Assembly (NCBI GenBank): GCA_047975205.1 | Contig: JBKEDC010000036.1 | Location: 8,307 to 72,306 of the forward strand | DNA from: JBKEDC01 sp047975205 | Lineage (GTDB): Bacteria > Bacteroidota > Bacteroidia > Bacteroidales > Prolixibacteraceae | Reading direction: 5' to 3' | DNA length: 64,000 nucleotides | Part shown: positions 24,192-33,993 of the stretch, piece after piece | Layout of the letters: every line of letters starts with the position of its first letter | How positions within the stretch are numbered: position 1 is the first letter of the stretch | Program-made: the position numbers and the translations under genes | The notes under the pieces: generated by a model | What the model saw: the letters and a program-made list of their open reading frames with translations, nothing else | What the model was told of the DNA's origin: nothing | The model's database searches: none

Positions 24192-27100
24192 TTACATTTT
24201 CTCAAAAATCCATTCACGAGCATTGACAAATGCCTCCATCCATGGAGTAATTTCATCTAGTTTTCTTTCCGCAGGATAATCAGCACAAAGCCAAGGGCGA
24301 AATGCTCGTTCAAGATGTGGCATCATAGCTAAATGACGACCATCTTTTGAGCATATGGCCGCAGCATTAAAATCTGAGCCATTAGGATTTCCCGGATACC
24401 CTATGTTAGCATACTTAAATGGAATGGAATATTCCGACTCATCATAAGGTAAAGAGAATTTACCTTCGCCGTGAGCAACCCAAACACCTAATCTCATGCC
24501 TGTCATTGATTTTAGCATTACAGAGTTATTTTCTACAATCTCGATATTCACAAAATTAGATTCAAATTTATGAGAATCATTATGTAGCATACGAGCTTTC
24601 TCTGTATGTTCCGGATAAATTAAATCAAGCTCAACAGCTAGCTGACAGCCATTACATACACCAAGACTTAATGTATCCTCTCGTTGGTAGAAGTTTTTAA
24701 GTGCAGTGCGTGCCTTATCGTTATATTTAAAGGCACCTGCCCACCCCTTGGCAGAACCTAACACATCAGAGTTTGAGAAACCGCCACAGAATACGATTAA
24801 ATTCACATTATCTAAAGTTTCTCTGCCTGAAATGAGGTCGGTCATATGCACATCTTTCACATCAAAACCGGCTAAATAAAGCATGTAGGCCATTTCTCGC
24901 TCCCCATTTACTCCTTTTTCTCGAATAATAGCAGCTTTGATACCGCTGGAAGTTCTCCGTTTTAAATCAATACCATAATCTGCAGCCTTACCGGTAAATC
25001 CTTTAAAATCATATGCTAACTCGTTTTTCTTGTAATTTTCGTAACGGGCTGAGGCCAATTTTTCACCACACTGTTTCCTATCCATCAAATAAGATGTTTT
25101 AAACCAGAGATCACGTAAGGAATTAATGTCAAGAGATAAGTTATCTTGATGATTAACTACTGTAAATTCACGTTTAGTAGCAGGAACTCCTATTTTAACA
25201 AAACGAACACCTATAGTTGAAAGTTTAGCCTCAAATGCTTCGACATCGTTAGCTTGAAGGATTACAGCCGGATTTTCATTAAAGAATACTTTAGTTGTAT
25301 CAGCTTCTCCTAAGGCAGTTAAATCAAGGTTTAGACCTACTTTGTTATTAGCAAAACACATTTCTAACAAAGAAGTTATCAAACCACCTGAGGCTATATC
25401 ATGACCGGCAGCAATTTTCCCCTCTTCAATTAGTTCTTGAATAGCATTAAATGCCTTAATAAAATAGGGAGCATCAGCAACGGTGGGTGCTTCTTGACCT
25501 ATTTTATTAATAATCTGACCGAATGCAGATCCTCCTAAAACTAAGTTCATTGATGAAAGATCTACGTAATAAACCGGTTTAGATACGTCATTTACAAGAA
25601 CGGGTTCTATTACTTTCTTTACATCGGTAACTTCGCCTGATGCTGAAATGATAACGCAACCGGGAGAATAAACAACATCGTCGGTATACTTTTGAGTCAT
25701 CGACATCGAGTCTTTGCCCGTAGGGATATTAATTCCTAATTCGCAAGCAAAATCAGACGCTGCTTTTACGGCCTTATAAATACGTGCATTTTCGCCTTCA
25801 TTTTTAGCAGGCCACATCCAATTTGCCGACAATGAAACTGATTTTAATTTCTCCGGCATCGGAGCCCAAATGATGTTGGTTAATGATTCGGCAATGGAAA
25901 GTACCGAACCGCGAGCAGGGTCAATCATGGCGGCCACCGGAGCATGTCCGATTGAGGTAGCCAAACCTGACTTTCCTTGGTAATCAAGTGTGATAACGCC
26001 ACAATTGTTAAGTGGTAATTGTAACTCTCCAACACACTGTTGCTTAGCAACTCTACCGGTAACTGAGCGGTCAACTTTATTGGTCAACCAATCTTTACAA
26101 GCCACTGATTCCAATTGAAGTACATTTTTTAAATGCATTTCTATATCTTCGAGATTATAGCCTAGCTCAACAAACTTTTCTTTTTTTGTTGTATCGGTAA
26201 GAATCGTTTTAGGTGGATTCCCAAACATATATTTTAGTTGCCAGTCGATAGGCTTTTCTCCTGTTTTTGAATTCTCGAATGTGAACTGCATGTCGCCGGT
26301 AGCCTCACCGATAACGTACATCGGCGAGCGTTCACGATCGGCAATCTTTTGCAACCATTCCACATCTTTCTCATTCATAACTAAACCCATGCGTTCTTGC
26401 GATTCGTTTCCTACTACTTCTTTTTGAGATAAAGTAGGATCGCCCACCGGAAGTTTAGCTGTATCAATATGTCCGCCGGTTTCTTCAACCAATTCCGACA
26501 AACAATTTAAATGTCCTCCTGCACCATGGTCATGAATAGAAACAATTGGATTTTTATCTGATTCGCTTAGTGCACGAATGGCATTATAAGCACGTTTTTG
26601 CATTTCGGGGTTAGCACGCTGTACGGCATTAAGCTCGATAGCGTTTTTAAATTCTCCGGTAGCTACTGAAGATACAGCACCTCCACCCATACCGATGCGA
26701 TAATTATCTCCTCCTAGAAGGACCACCTTGTCACCTGTTTTAGGCGTGTCTTTTAAACTATCTATTTTTTTCCCGAAACCAATACCTCCTGCCAACATGA
26801 TTACTTTATCATAACCATATTTTTTATTGTTTTCGAAATGTTCAAAAGTAAGCACCGAACCGGTAATTAAAGGCTGACCGAATTTATTCCCGAAGTCGGA
26901 AGCTCCGTTTGACGCTTTAATTAAAATTTCTTCAGGTGTTTGATATAGCCAATCTCTTTCTTTGGTGGCTTGTTCCCAAGAACGATCGGCTTCTGAACGA
27001 GGATATGAAGTCATGTACACCGCAGTGCCCGCAATAGGCAAGGCTCCTTTTCCTCCCGCAATACGGTCGCGGATTTCACCCCCGGTTCCTGTTGCTGCTC

Positions 27101-27878
27101 CGTTGAACGGCTCAACAGTAGTCGGAAAGTTATGAGTTTCTGCTTTCAATGAAAGTACGGTTTCAATATCTTTAATCTCAAAGAAATCAGGTTTGTCTTG
27201 AGTAGTGGGAGCAAATTGTTCGACAACCGGACCTTGCACGAACGAACAGTTGTCCTTATAAGCAGAAATGATTTGGTTTGGATTCATTTCCGAGGTCTTA
27301 CGAATCATCTTAAATAAAGACATTTCTTGCTCTACACCATCAATAATAAACGTCCCGTTGAAAATTTTGTGTCGGCAATGCTCTGAATTTACTTGAGAGA
27401 AGCCGAATACTTCGCTGTCGGTTAGTTTTCTTCCTAATGTTTCAGCTACTGATTCCAAATAGGCTATTTCATCATCACTTAAAGCCAAACCTTCTTGCTC
27501 GTTATAAGCAAACATGTCATCAATTTCTATAATGGCATCCGGTTGTTTGTTTATAGTAAAGATATCTTGGTCAACACTTTGATACATGCGTTGCAACATT
27601 GGGTCATAGCCTGCTGTTTCATCGGCAACTTCAATGAATTCCTCTATACGAATAATGCCGCTGATACTCATGTTTTGAGTAATTTCAACGGCATTTGTAC
27701 TCCAAGGAGTAATCATTTCTTTACGAGGTCCGACAAAGAAACCCGCTATTTTGTTATCCGAAAGAGGCTCGGCGTTACCAAACAGCCAAGCAAGTTTGTT
27801 GATGTTTGAATTGTCAATTTTTTCAGAAGAATGAACAGCGATAATGCTATTCGATGGTGTCTTGAAAAAAGAAATCAT
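24192..27878 (-). CDS. purL: Phosphoribosylformylglycinamidine synthase (large, single-chain PurL)
   Basis: A 1228-residue enzyme that converts FGAR, ATP and glutamine to FGAM in purine synthesis. It is the single-chain type, with an N-terminal PurS-like part, two AIRS-type synthase domains (VNSEHCRHKIFNG near residue 165, then SLKAETHNFPTTVEPFNGAA and IHDHGAGGHLNCLSE), and a C-terminal glutaminase domain. The glutaminase nucleophile is Cys1075 in LSLGVCNGCQLAVEL, and the C-terminal His is in PHLERAF. Full length compared with the E. coli enzyme (about 1295). Single-gene unit with clear promoter and terminator. Confidence 0.97.
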   Translation of the reverse strand: MISFFKTPSNSIIAVHSSEKIDNSNINKLAWLFGNAEPLSDNKIAGFFVGPRKEMITPWSTNAVEITQNMSISGIIRIEEFIEVADETAGYDPMLQRMYQSVDQDIFTINKQPDAIIEIDDMFAYNEQEGLALSDDEIAYLESVAETLGRKLTDSEVFGFSQVNSEHCRHKIFNGTFIIDGVEQEMSLFKMIRKTSEMNPNQIISAYKDNCSFVQGPVVEQFAPTTQDKPDFFEIKDIETVLSLKAETHNFPTTVEPFNGAATGTGGEIRDRIAGGKGALPIAGTAVYMTSYPRSEADRSWEQATKERDWLYQTPEEILIKASNGASDFGNKFGQPLITGSVLTFEHFENNKKYGYDKVIMLAGGIGFGKKIDSLKDTPKTGDKVVLLGGDNYRIGMGGGAVSSVATGEFKNAIELNAVQRANPEMQKRAYNAIRALSESDKNPIVSIHDHGAGGHLNCLSELVEETGGHIDTAKLPVGDPTLSQKEVVGNESQERMGLVMNEKDVEWLQKIADRERSPMYVIGEATGDMQFTFENSKTGEKPIDWQLKYMFGNPPKTILTDTTKKEKFVELGYNLEDIEMHLKNVLQLESVACKDWLTNKVDRSVTGRVAKQQCVGELQLPLNNCGVITLDYQGKSGLATSIGHAPVAAMIDPARGSVLSIAESLTNIIWAPMPEKLKSVSLSANWMWPAKNEGENARIYKAVKAASDFACELGINIPTGKDSMSMTQKYTDDVVYSPGCVIISASGEVTDVKKVIEPVLVNDVSKPVYYVDLSSMNLVLGGSAFGQIINKIGQEAPTVADAPYFIKAFNAIQELIEEGKIAAGHDIASGGLITSLLEMCFANNKVGLNLDLTALGEADTTKVFFNENPAVILQANDVEAFEAKLSTIGVRFVKIGVPATKREFTVVNHQDNLSLDINSLRDLWFKTSYLMDRKQCGEKLASARYENYKKNELAYDFKGFTGKAADYGIDLKRRTSSGIKAAIIREKGVNGEREMAYMLYLAGFDVKDVHMTDLISGRETLDNVNLIVFCGGFSNSDVLGSAKGWAGAFKYNDKARTALKNFYQREDTLSLGVCNGCQLAVELDLIYPEHTEKARMLHNDSHKFESNFVNIEIVENNSVMLKSMTGMRLGVWVAHGEGKFSLPYDESEYSIPFKYANIGYPGNPNGSDFNAAAICSKDGRHLAMMPHLERAFRPWLCADYPAERKLDEITPWMEAFVNAREWIFEKM

Positions 27879-27923
27879 TATGTGTTATTTAGATAATTGT
27901 TGGTACTTGTTTTTGTACGCTTG

Positions 27924-27931
27924 CAAAGATA
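27924..27931 (-). promoter_or_regulatory. -7 box of purL
   Basis: TATCTTTG on the minus strand matches TAnnTTTG, 45 bases before the purL ATG. No clear -33 box. Confidence 0.6.
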
Positions 27932-28285
27932 GTTATTTTCAGCTTGAATCACGATTACTGCTAGATTTAAAAATAATTGATTATAAACTAATAAATTAGC
28001 TTGTTATTTGAGCAAATTCTTGCTGAGTATCACAATAATTAAACCTATTTCCCATCTTCTATGATGGCAGAATGGGCACAAAAAAGAGTTTTTGTTTCGT
28101 TACTTGTTAAGAAAGGAATAAATTTATGCAAATCGTTTGTTTTATACAAATTATAAGACATTAGCTACATCAGTTTCAGTAAATATTTTTGAAGAATACG
28201 TGCAACTTCACCATTTCTGAGTTGTGAAAAAAGATTGAATGATTAAAAATTAGCACGATATGTATATATATATTATCAACAGTAT
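27932..28285. other. Intergenic region between divergent purL and nfnA-like genes
   Basis: About 350 bases with no supported gene. AT-rich, with a weak dyad CCATC/GATGG near 28050-28066. No tRNA or good riboswitch fold is recognised. I see no purine-riboswitch core. Confidence 0.5.
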
Positions 28286-28293
28286 TACTTTTG
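28286..28293 (+). promoter_or_regulatory. -7 box of the nfnA-nfnB-like operon
   Basis: TACTTTTG matches TAnnTTTG, 20 bases before the ATG at 28314, giving a very short leader. Confidence 0.6.
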
Positions 28294-28313
28294 TATATCA
28301 CTAAAAGAATATA

Positions 28314-29141
28314 ATGAACGAAATTGTAGAAATAGAATACTTCTCGGAAAATGTAGTGAAAGTGGTAGTAAAAGCACCACGTATTGCTAAATCAAGAAAG
28401 CCCGGACATTTTATTATGCTTCGTATTGATGAACAAGGTGAGCGTATCCCCTTAACAATTGCCGGTGCTGATGCACAAGCCGGTACAATTACTTTAGTAG
28501 CCCAAAAGGTGGGAGTTACTTCAACCCGTTTAGCCGAAATGAACGTGGGCGACTGCATTTTAGATATTGTAGGGCCTTTGGGAAAAGCTACTCAAATAGA
28601 AAAGGTTGGCACTGTGCTAGCTTGTGGAGGTGGGGTAGGCGTTGCTCCATTATTACCAATTGTGGAAGGTTTTAAAAAAGCCGGAAATAGAGTAGTTTCC
28701 GTAATTGCAGCTCGTTCGAAAGATTTAATTATTTTGGAAAATGAGATGCGCAAATGGTCGGATGAATTAATTATCATGACCGATGATGGTTCGTATGGAG
28801 AAAAAGGATTAGTAACTGAAGGGGCCGAAAAATTCATCAAACAAGAACATATTGATGAATGCATAGCTATAGGTCCGGCAGTAATGATGAAATTCACTTC
28901 ATTGTTGACAAAGAAATATGAAATTCCTACACAAGCCAGTTTAAATGCTATGATGGTAGATGGAACAGGTATGTGTGGAGCATGCAGGGTGAAGGTAGGC
29001 AATGAAACGAAGTTTACTTGTGTTGATGGTCCGGAGTTCGATGCCCATCAGATTGATTTCGATGAACTCATGGTTCGATTAAGAGCCTATAGCAAAGAAG
29101 AGCAAACTGCTCTAGAAATATTTGCAGAAAATAAGGACTAG
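28314..29141 (+). CDS. NfnA-like ferredoxin-NADP+ reductase subunit alpha (FAD/[2Fe-2S])
   Basis: A 275-residue flavoprotein of the dihydroorotate-dehydrogenase electron-transfer (PyrK)/NfnA/SudB group. An FAD-binding beta-barrel (GHFIMLRIDEQGERIPLTIA) is followed by an NAD(P)-binding domain (VLACGGGVGVAPLLPIVE). The C-terminal iron-sulfur motif DGTGMCGACRVKVGNETK with a third Cys in FTCVDGPEFD is that of NfnA. The next gene encodes the large partner. In NfnAB the pair links NADH, NADPH and reduced ferredoxin by electron bifurcation; in other bacteria similar proteins act with sulfide or glutamate synthase. The bifurcating role is inferred from the gene pair. Confidence 0.87.
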   Translation: MNEIVEIEYFSENVVKVVVKAPRIAKSRKPGHFIMLRIDEQGERIPLTIAGADAQAGTITLVAQKVGVTSTRLAEMNVGDCILDIVGPLGKATQIEKVGTVLACGGGVGVAPLLPIVEGFKKAGNRVVSVIAARSKDLIILENEMRKWSDELIIMTDDGSYGEKGLVTEGAEKFIKQEHIDECIAIGPAVMMKFTSLLTKKYEIPTQASLNAMMVDGTGMCGACRVKVGNETKFTCVDGPEFDAHQIDFDELMVRLRAYSKEEQTALEIFAENKD

Positions 29142-29221
29142 TTTCAACCTAGTAAACAGTCTTAATATCAAGAGTTATATATTAACAATCCCGATTTGGG
29201 TGTGTTTTCGATTTGAAAAAG

Positions 29222-30688
29222 ATGATAGATTTAAAAGCAGAGCGTGCTGAAGAATGGCGCGCTGATTTACGCAAAAAAATAAAAGCTAAAGACAGGACAA
29301 ATATTGCACGTGTTCGTATGCCGGAAATGAATGCCACAGAGCGTGCTAAATATATGGATAAAGAGGTTAATGTAGGTTTATCGGCAGAAATGGCAATTCA
29401 AGAAGCATCGCGCTGTATGGATTGTGCAAACCCTACTTGTATTATCGGATGTCCGGTGAGTATTAATATACCTAAATTTGTAAAGCAAGTAGAAACTTCT
29501 GATTTTTTGGCAGCTGCTGCGACCCTGAAAGAAACTTCAGCTTTGCCTGCAGCTTGTGGTAGAGTTTGTCCGCAAGAAAAACAATGCGAGGCAAATTGTT
29601 TCTATACCTTAAAACTAGATAAAGAGCCCGTGGCCATCGGTTATTTGGAGCGCTTTGCAGCCGACTTTGAACGCAACACCGGAAAAGCTGCTTTGCCACA
29701 ATGTGCCCCATCTAATGGTATAAAGGTGGCTTCTGTAGGTTCGGGACCCGCTGCTCTAGCTTGGGCAGGCGATATGATTAAGTTGGGTTATGATGTTACA
29801 GTATTTGAAGCCTTACATGAAGTGGGAGGAGTGCTTAAATACGGCATTCCTGAGTTTCGCTTACCTAACGCCATTGTTGACTTTGAGTTGAAAAACTTGG
29901 AAGCAATGGGAGTGAAGTTTGAACGCAACTTTATTGTAGGTAGAACAACCTCTTTCGATGATTTGAGAGAAGAAGGTTATAAAGCTTTTTTTGTTTCTAG
30001 CGGTGCCGGATTGCCCCGATTTATGAATATTCCCGGAGAAAACTACAATGGGGTTATGTCGGCAAATGAATATCTCACCCGCGTTAACTTGATGAATGCA
30101 GGAAAAGATTCAACCGATACGCCGGTGCTCAAGGCAAAGAATGTAGCCATCATCGGAGGGGGTAATACGGCTATGGATTCCGTAAGAACAGCTAAGCGTA
30201 TGGGAGCAGAACGTGCTATGATTGTATATCGTCGCTCTCGAGAAGAAATGCCGGCCCGTTTGGAAGAAATTCACCATGCAGAAGAAGAAGGTGTGGAATT
30301 TCTAAACCTGAGTAATCCAATTGCCTATACAGCCAATGAAAATGGAAGAATTTGCAGTATGCGTCTGCAAAAAATGGAACTCGGAGAGCCTGATGCTTCA
30401 GGCAGACGCAAGCCAATAATTATTAAAGGAGCTGAATATGATATGCCTGTCGATATGGTAGTGGTTGCTATTGGAGTTTCGCCTAATCCATTGGTGCCAT
30501 CAGAACTACCGGAGTTAGAAGTGACCAAATGGGGAACAATCGTAGTAAACGAAGACAACATGCAAAGCTCATTACCTTGGGTGTTTGCAGGTGGTGACAT
30601 TGTTAGGGGAGGAGCAACCGTAATTTTAGCCATGGGCGATGGGAGAAGAGCAGCAACCGGCATGCACCAATATTTGCTGAGCCAATAG
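29222..30688 (+). CDS. NfnB/GltD-like NADPH oxidoreductase subunit (FAD, [4Fe-4S])
   Basis: A 488-residue protein of the glutamate-synthase small-subunit family (often annotated gltA or gltD). Cys clusters CMDCANPTCIIGCPV and CGRVCPQEKQCEANC near residues 70-125 bind [4Fe-4S] clusters. VGSGPAALAWAGDMIKLGYD binds FAD, and AIIGGGNTAMDSVRTAKRMG binds NADPH; FAGGDIVRGGATVILAMGDG completes the FAD site. No glutamate synthase large subunit is nearby, and the preceding gene is nfnA-like, so the NfnAB transhydrogenase is more likely than glutamate synthase. Start: ATG at 29222, preferred over a TTG nine bases earlier. Confidence 0.88.
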   Translation: MIDLKAERAEEWRADLRKKIKAKDRTNIARVRMPEMNATERAKYMDKEVNVGLSAEMAIQEASRCMDCANPTCIIGCPVSINIPKFVKQVETSDFLAAAATLKETSALPAACGRVCPQEKQCEANCFYTLKLDKEPVAIGYLERFAADFERNTGKAALPQCAPSNGIKVASVGSGPAALAWAGDMIKLGYDVTVFEALHEVGGVLKYGIPEFRLPNAIVDFELKNLEAMGVKFERNFIVGRTTSFDDLREEGYKAFFVSSGAGLPRFMNIPGENYNGVMSANEYLTRVNLMNAGKDSTDTPVLKAKNVAIIGGGNTAMDSVRTAKRMGAERAMIVYRRSREEMPARLEEIHHAEEEGVEFLNLSNPIAYTANENGRICSMRLQKMELGEPDASGRRKPIIIKGAEYDMPVDMVVVAIGVSPNPLVPSELPELEVTKWGTIVVNEDNMQSSLPWVFAGGDIVRGGATVILAMGDGRRAATGMHQYLLSQ

Positions 30689-30729
30689 ACAAAGAATTAA
30701 GTATAGTCTTAACAAGAAATAGCAGGTTA

Positions 30730-32667
30730 ATGAAAAAAATTGCACTATCAGTCATAAGTATAATGCTTTTATCGGCAAGCTTTGCCCAACAAGTGAAGAG
30801 CTACACGGTGAAGTCCGGCGAAACAATATATTCTATCTGTAAAACAAACGATGTTACACAAGAACAGCTACAATTAGTAAATCCAAGTCTCAGAGGGAAT
30901 TTGCGAGCAGGACAAATTATTCAGATACCTGTTGTTCAACAAGAAGCTAAACCACAGCTCACTTTTAAGAATCATAAAGTAAAACGTAAGGAAACGCTTT
31001 ACAGTATAGCTAAGAAATATCATGTAACTGTTGATGATATCCTACTTTATAATCCATGGGCAAAGAATGGAATCCGGAAAAAAGATATCCTTCGCATTCC
31101 TGATGAAAAGCAATTAAAAGAGCTTCAGGCTTTTGAAAAGGCAGAACAAGAAAAAAAAGATGCTTTGTCTAGGGTGACACAAATTAAACATCAAGTTCAG
31201 GCAGGCGAAACATTATATGGTATATCAAAGCAGTATAATCGTTCAGTTGAGGCACTTTTAGCAGAAAATCCGCAAGCAGAATCGGGATTGAAAATAGGAA
31301 TGGTGCTAACCATATCGGAAATGATTGCGAAAAATGACACTTCTGAAAATGCCAAAGTGGTTTATGTGGTTAAAAAAGGTGATACCGCTTATCGCATAGC
31401 AAAGAATTATGAAATTACAGTAGATGATCTTTATGCAGCCAATCCGGAAGTGCAATCTCATGGACTCCAAACGGATATGGTATTAATTATACCTACTGAG
31501 GTTAAGAAATCAAATCAAGTTGACGATTGGACACTTCAACCGGCTATAGTAGAACCGGATGTGAGTGCAAAATTGCAGCATTACAACATAGCTTTGTTGC
31601 TTCCTTTCTCTGCAGCCAAAAATGATTCTGTACATTTTATCCCAAAAACGGATGCAGAACTCATTCCTGCAAAGAGTAAAAGCTTTTTGCAAATGTATCA
31701 AGGGGTGCTTTTAGCTGTTGAACAGATGCGTATGCAAGGAATGCAAGTTAGTTTAAGAGTTTTTGATACAGAGGGCTCATTGGCAACCGTAAAGAACATT
31801 GTTGCACATCCTGATTTTAAGAAAGCAGATCTAATTATTGGACCTGTTTATCCACAGGTTCAGGGACCGATCTCTAATTATGCCAAATTGAACCATGTGC
31901 CGATGGTTTCTCCGCTCTCTTCGGCAGGTGACTTCGAAGATTCAAATCCATATTATTTCAAAATAAATCCTACGGAGGAGCTGATCCGAAAGAAAACAGA
32001 AAACTTTCTTGCTAATGACTTCAAATCGTATAATATGTTGAGTGTTGGAATTGGAGGAAAAGGTTATTTAAATCAGTCAGCAGAGTTTAAACAAAACTTT
32101 ACCAACTATATGGAATATGATGCTGAAACAGAAGATGTAGAGTTGTTGAAAAGAAAGCTGATATATGCTACTGATACGCTTCACATGTCGAATGTGGCCT
32201 ATATTCCATTTGATAAAGAAACAAAGGTAAGTGTTGGTGTTAGTGCGCTTAATATAGCAGCATCAAGCGCTCCGGTAACGCTTGTAGGTCAATATAACTA
32301 TATAAGATTTAGAAGTATTCTTACGGAATATTATCATCGATTAGATCTTCATGTTTTATCTCCATATTACATTGATTATACCTCGACTAGTGTGATAGAT
32401 TTTGTGCAAAAGTATAGAGAGAATTATTATTTAGAACCTAATCAGTTTGCATTCCAAGGATATGATGTAGCTTATTATTTTATGAGTTTATTGTTCAATT
32501 ATGGAGAGAATGCAAGTTCGGCAGCATTAAATTTTCATCCTCAACTTTTACAAGGTAATTTCCAATTCAAGAAAACTTCTTCGTCAGCTGGTTGGGTAAA
32601 TGATGGCTTATTTATAATAGAGTATAAACCGGATTTTACTATTTACAGAAAAGGAAAAGTTCAATAA
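30730..32667 (+). CDS. LysM-repeat protein fused to a periplasmic-binding-protein-like domain
   Basis: A 645-residue exported protein. The signal peptide is about 19 residues (ending SFAQQ). Four LysM modules follow: YTVKSGETIYSICK near residue 25, HKVKRKETLYSIAKKY near 83, HQVQAGETLYGISKQY near 157, and YVVKKGDTAYRIAKNY near 214. Residues about 280-640 resemble a type 1 periplasmic binding protein (YNIALLLPFSA, VLLAVEQMRMQGMQVSLRVFD, VPMVSPLSSAGD), as in the LpoA/YraM group that activates penicillin-binding proteins. The likely place is the periplasm on peptidoglycan. A role in cell-wall regulation is plausible but unproven. Confidence 0.85.
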   Translation: MKKIALSVISIMLLSASFAQQVKSYTVKSGETIYSICKTNDVTQEQLQLVNPSLRGNLRAGQIIQIPVVQQEAKPQLTFKNHKVKRKETLYSIAKKYHVTVDDILLYNPWAKNGIRKKDILRIPDEKQLKELQAFEKAEQEKKDALSRVTQIKHQVQAGETLYGISKQYNRSVEALLAENPQAESGLKIGMVLTISEMIAKNDTSENAKVVYVVKKGDTAYRIAKNYEITVDDLYAANPEVQSHGLQTDMVLIIPTEVKKSNQVDDWTLQPAIVEPDVSAKLQHYNIALLLPFSAAKNDSVHFIPKTDAELIPAKSKSFLQMYQGVLLAVEQMRMQGMQVSLRVFDTEGSLATVKNIVAHPDFKKADLIIGPVYPQVQGPISNYAKLNHVPMVSPLSSAGDFEDSNPYYFKINPTEELIRKKTENFLANDFKSYNMLSVGIGGKGYLNQSAEFKQNFTNYMEYDAETEDVELLKRKLIYATDTLHMSNVAYIPFDKETKVSVGVSALNIAASSAPVTLVGQYNYIRFRSILTEYYHRLDLHVLSPYYIDYTSTSVIDFVQKYRENYYLEPNQFAFQGYDVAYYFMSLLFNYGENASSAALNFHPQLLQGNFQFKKTSSSAGWVNDGLFIIEYKPDFTIYRKGKVQ

Positions 32668-32736
32668 TCCTTGTAAAATAGATGTTATTCGTTGATAGTT
32701 TATTTACTTAAGCATTATGTTATCGTAATAAATGTC

Positions 32737-32744
32737 TATATTTG
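32737..32744 (+). promoter_or_regulatory. -7 box of the WecA-like transferase gene
   Basis: TATATTTG matches TAnnTTTG and lies 68 bases before the ATG at 32812. Confidence 0.5.
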
Positions 32745-32811
32745 TGACTGCCTGATTGTGCAAACATTAAAATTTATTGCTTCACTAACTTAAAACTGTA
32801 AAACTGATCAA

Positions 32812-33906
32812 ATGCAACATTCAACAGATTTAGCTTATCATTTATTGATACCTTTAGCCATTGTAGTCTCATTTTTAGTTGTTTTTGTATCCATACCATC
32901 TGTTTTGCATATAGCATTTAGCAAACGCTTATTTGATAAACCTAATTTTAGAAGTTCCCACATTAAAATTACACCTCGTTTGGGAGGGTTGGCTATTGCC
33001 TTTGGTTTTATTTTTACTTATTCATTTTTTGCAGATTGGTATTCGTATGCTTATGTACCATTTTTAACACCATCTTTTGTATTGATTTTTGTTATTGGAT
33101 TGAAAGATGATATTATTTCGACGGCTGCAACAATTAAATTAATGGGACAGCTTTTAGCAGCTGCTATAATTGTAGGTTTAGGCGATGTTCGTATCGATGA
33201 ATTACAAGGCATTCTTCATATTCCCTTATCGGAAGGGTGGAGTATTGCCATCAGTATTTTTATTTTTGCATTTTTACTGAATGGATTTAACTTAATAGAT
33301 GGAATTGATGGATTAGCTGCTATAACGGGTATTATAACACTTTCTGCATTTTCTGCTTGGTTTTTCATCAACGGATATTATCATGTGCCGCTCATTGCAG
33401 CTTCGTTGGTCGGAGGATTGATAGCCTTTATTTATTATAATATGTATTGTGTAAAAATGAAGATATTTATGGGAGATACCGGATCGTTACTTATTGGTTT
33501 TGTCGTTTCTGTTATTACCATAGCTTTCCTTAAATTTAATAATCAGATTATAAATGTAGAATCACACACATATACAATTTCAAGTGCCCCGGCTGTGGCG
33601 GCAGCCGTTTTAATCATTCCTATAGTGGATACTATTCGAATATTTTTCCTGCGAGTTTTGAGAGGAAATTCTCCTTTTGCACCAGATAAGAATCATATTC
33701 ATCATCGTATGTTAGATTTAGGAATGACTCATCATCAGATATCATTTACAATCGGATTTGTGAATATTTTCTTTATAGTATTAGCTTTCTTGTTACGAGA
33801 TATAGGTACTTGGGCACTACTAGCTATCATCTTGCCTTTGGGCTTCGCTTTTGCAGCTACTCCATCATGGATACTTGCCTATAAGAGAAAAGCTATTGTA
33901 AAATGA
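32812..33906 (+). CDS. MraY/WecA-family undecaprenyl-phosphate sugar-1-phosphate transferase
   Basis: A 364-residue integral membrane protein with about ten to eleven helices. Signature motifs of the WecA/TagO branch are KRLFDKPNFRSSHIKITPRL, the Asp pair in IGLKDDIIS, FNLIDGIDGLA, FMGDTGSLLIGF and the cytosolic DKNHIHHRMLDLG (HIHH motif). Such enzymes put GlcNAc- or similar sugar-1-phosphate on undecaprenyl phosphate to start surface-polysaccharide, O-antigen or linkage-unit synthesis. No other glycan genes are next to it, so the product is not known. Confidence 0.92.
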   Translation: MQHSTDLAYHLLIPLAIVVSFLVVFVSIPSVLHIAFSKRLFDKPNFRSSHIKITPRLGGLAIAFGFIFTYSFFADWYSYAYVPFLTPSFVLIFVIGLKDDIISTAATIKLMGQLLAAAIIVGLGDVRIDELQGILHIPLSEGWSIAISIFIFAFLLNGFNLIDGIDGLAAITGIITLSAFSAWFFINGYYHVPLIAASLVGGLIAFIYYNMYCVKMKIFMGDTGSLLIGFVVSVITIAFLKFNNQIINVESHTYTISSAPAVAAAVLIIPIVDTIRIFFLRVLRGNSPFAPDKNHIHHRMLDLGMTHHQISFTIGFVNIFFIVLAFLLRDIGTWALLAIILPLGFAFAATPSWILAYKRKAIVK

Positions 33907-33993
33907 TTTAATCATGCGCAGGCTATAAGTTAAATTTCTATCGAATTAGTTCACATTATTGCACAAAAAGGAAATATAAGTATTTTCGCACCA

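Noticed and set aside
27903..27918. GTAC...GTAC dyad upstream of purL
   Set aside because: Only four bases per arm, expected by chance.
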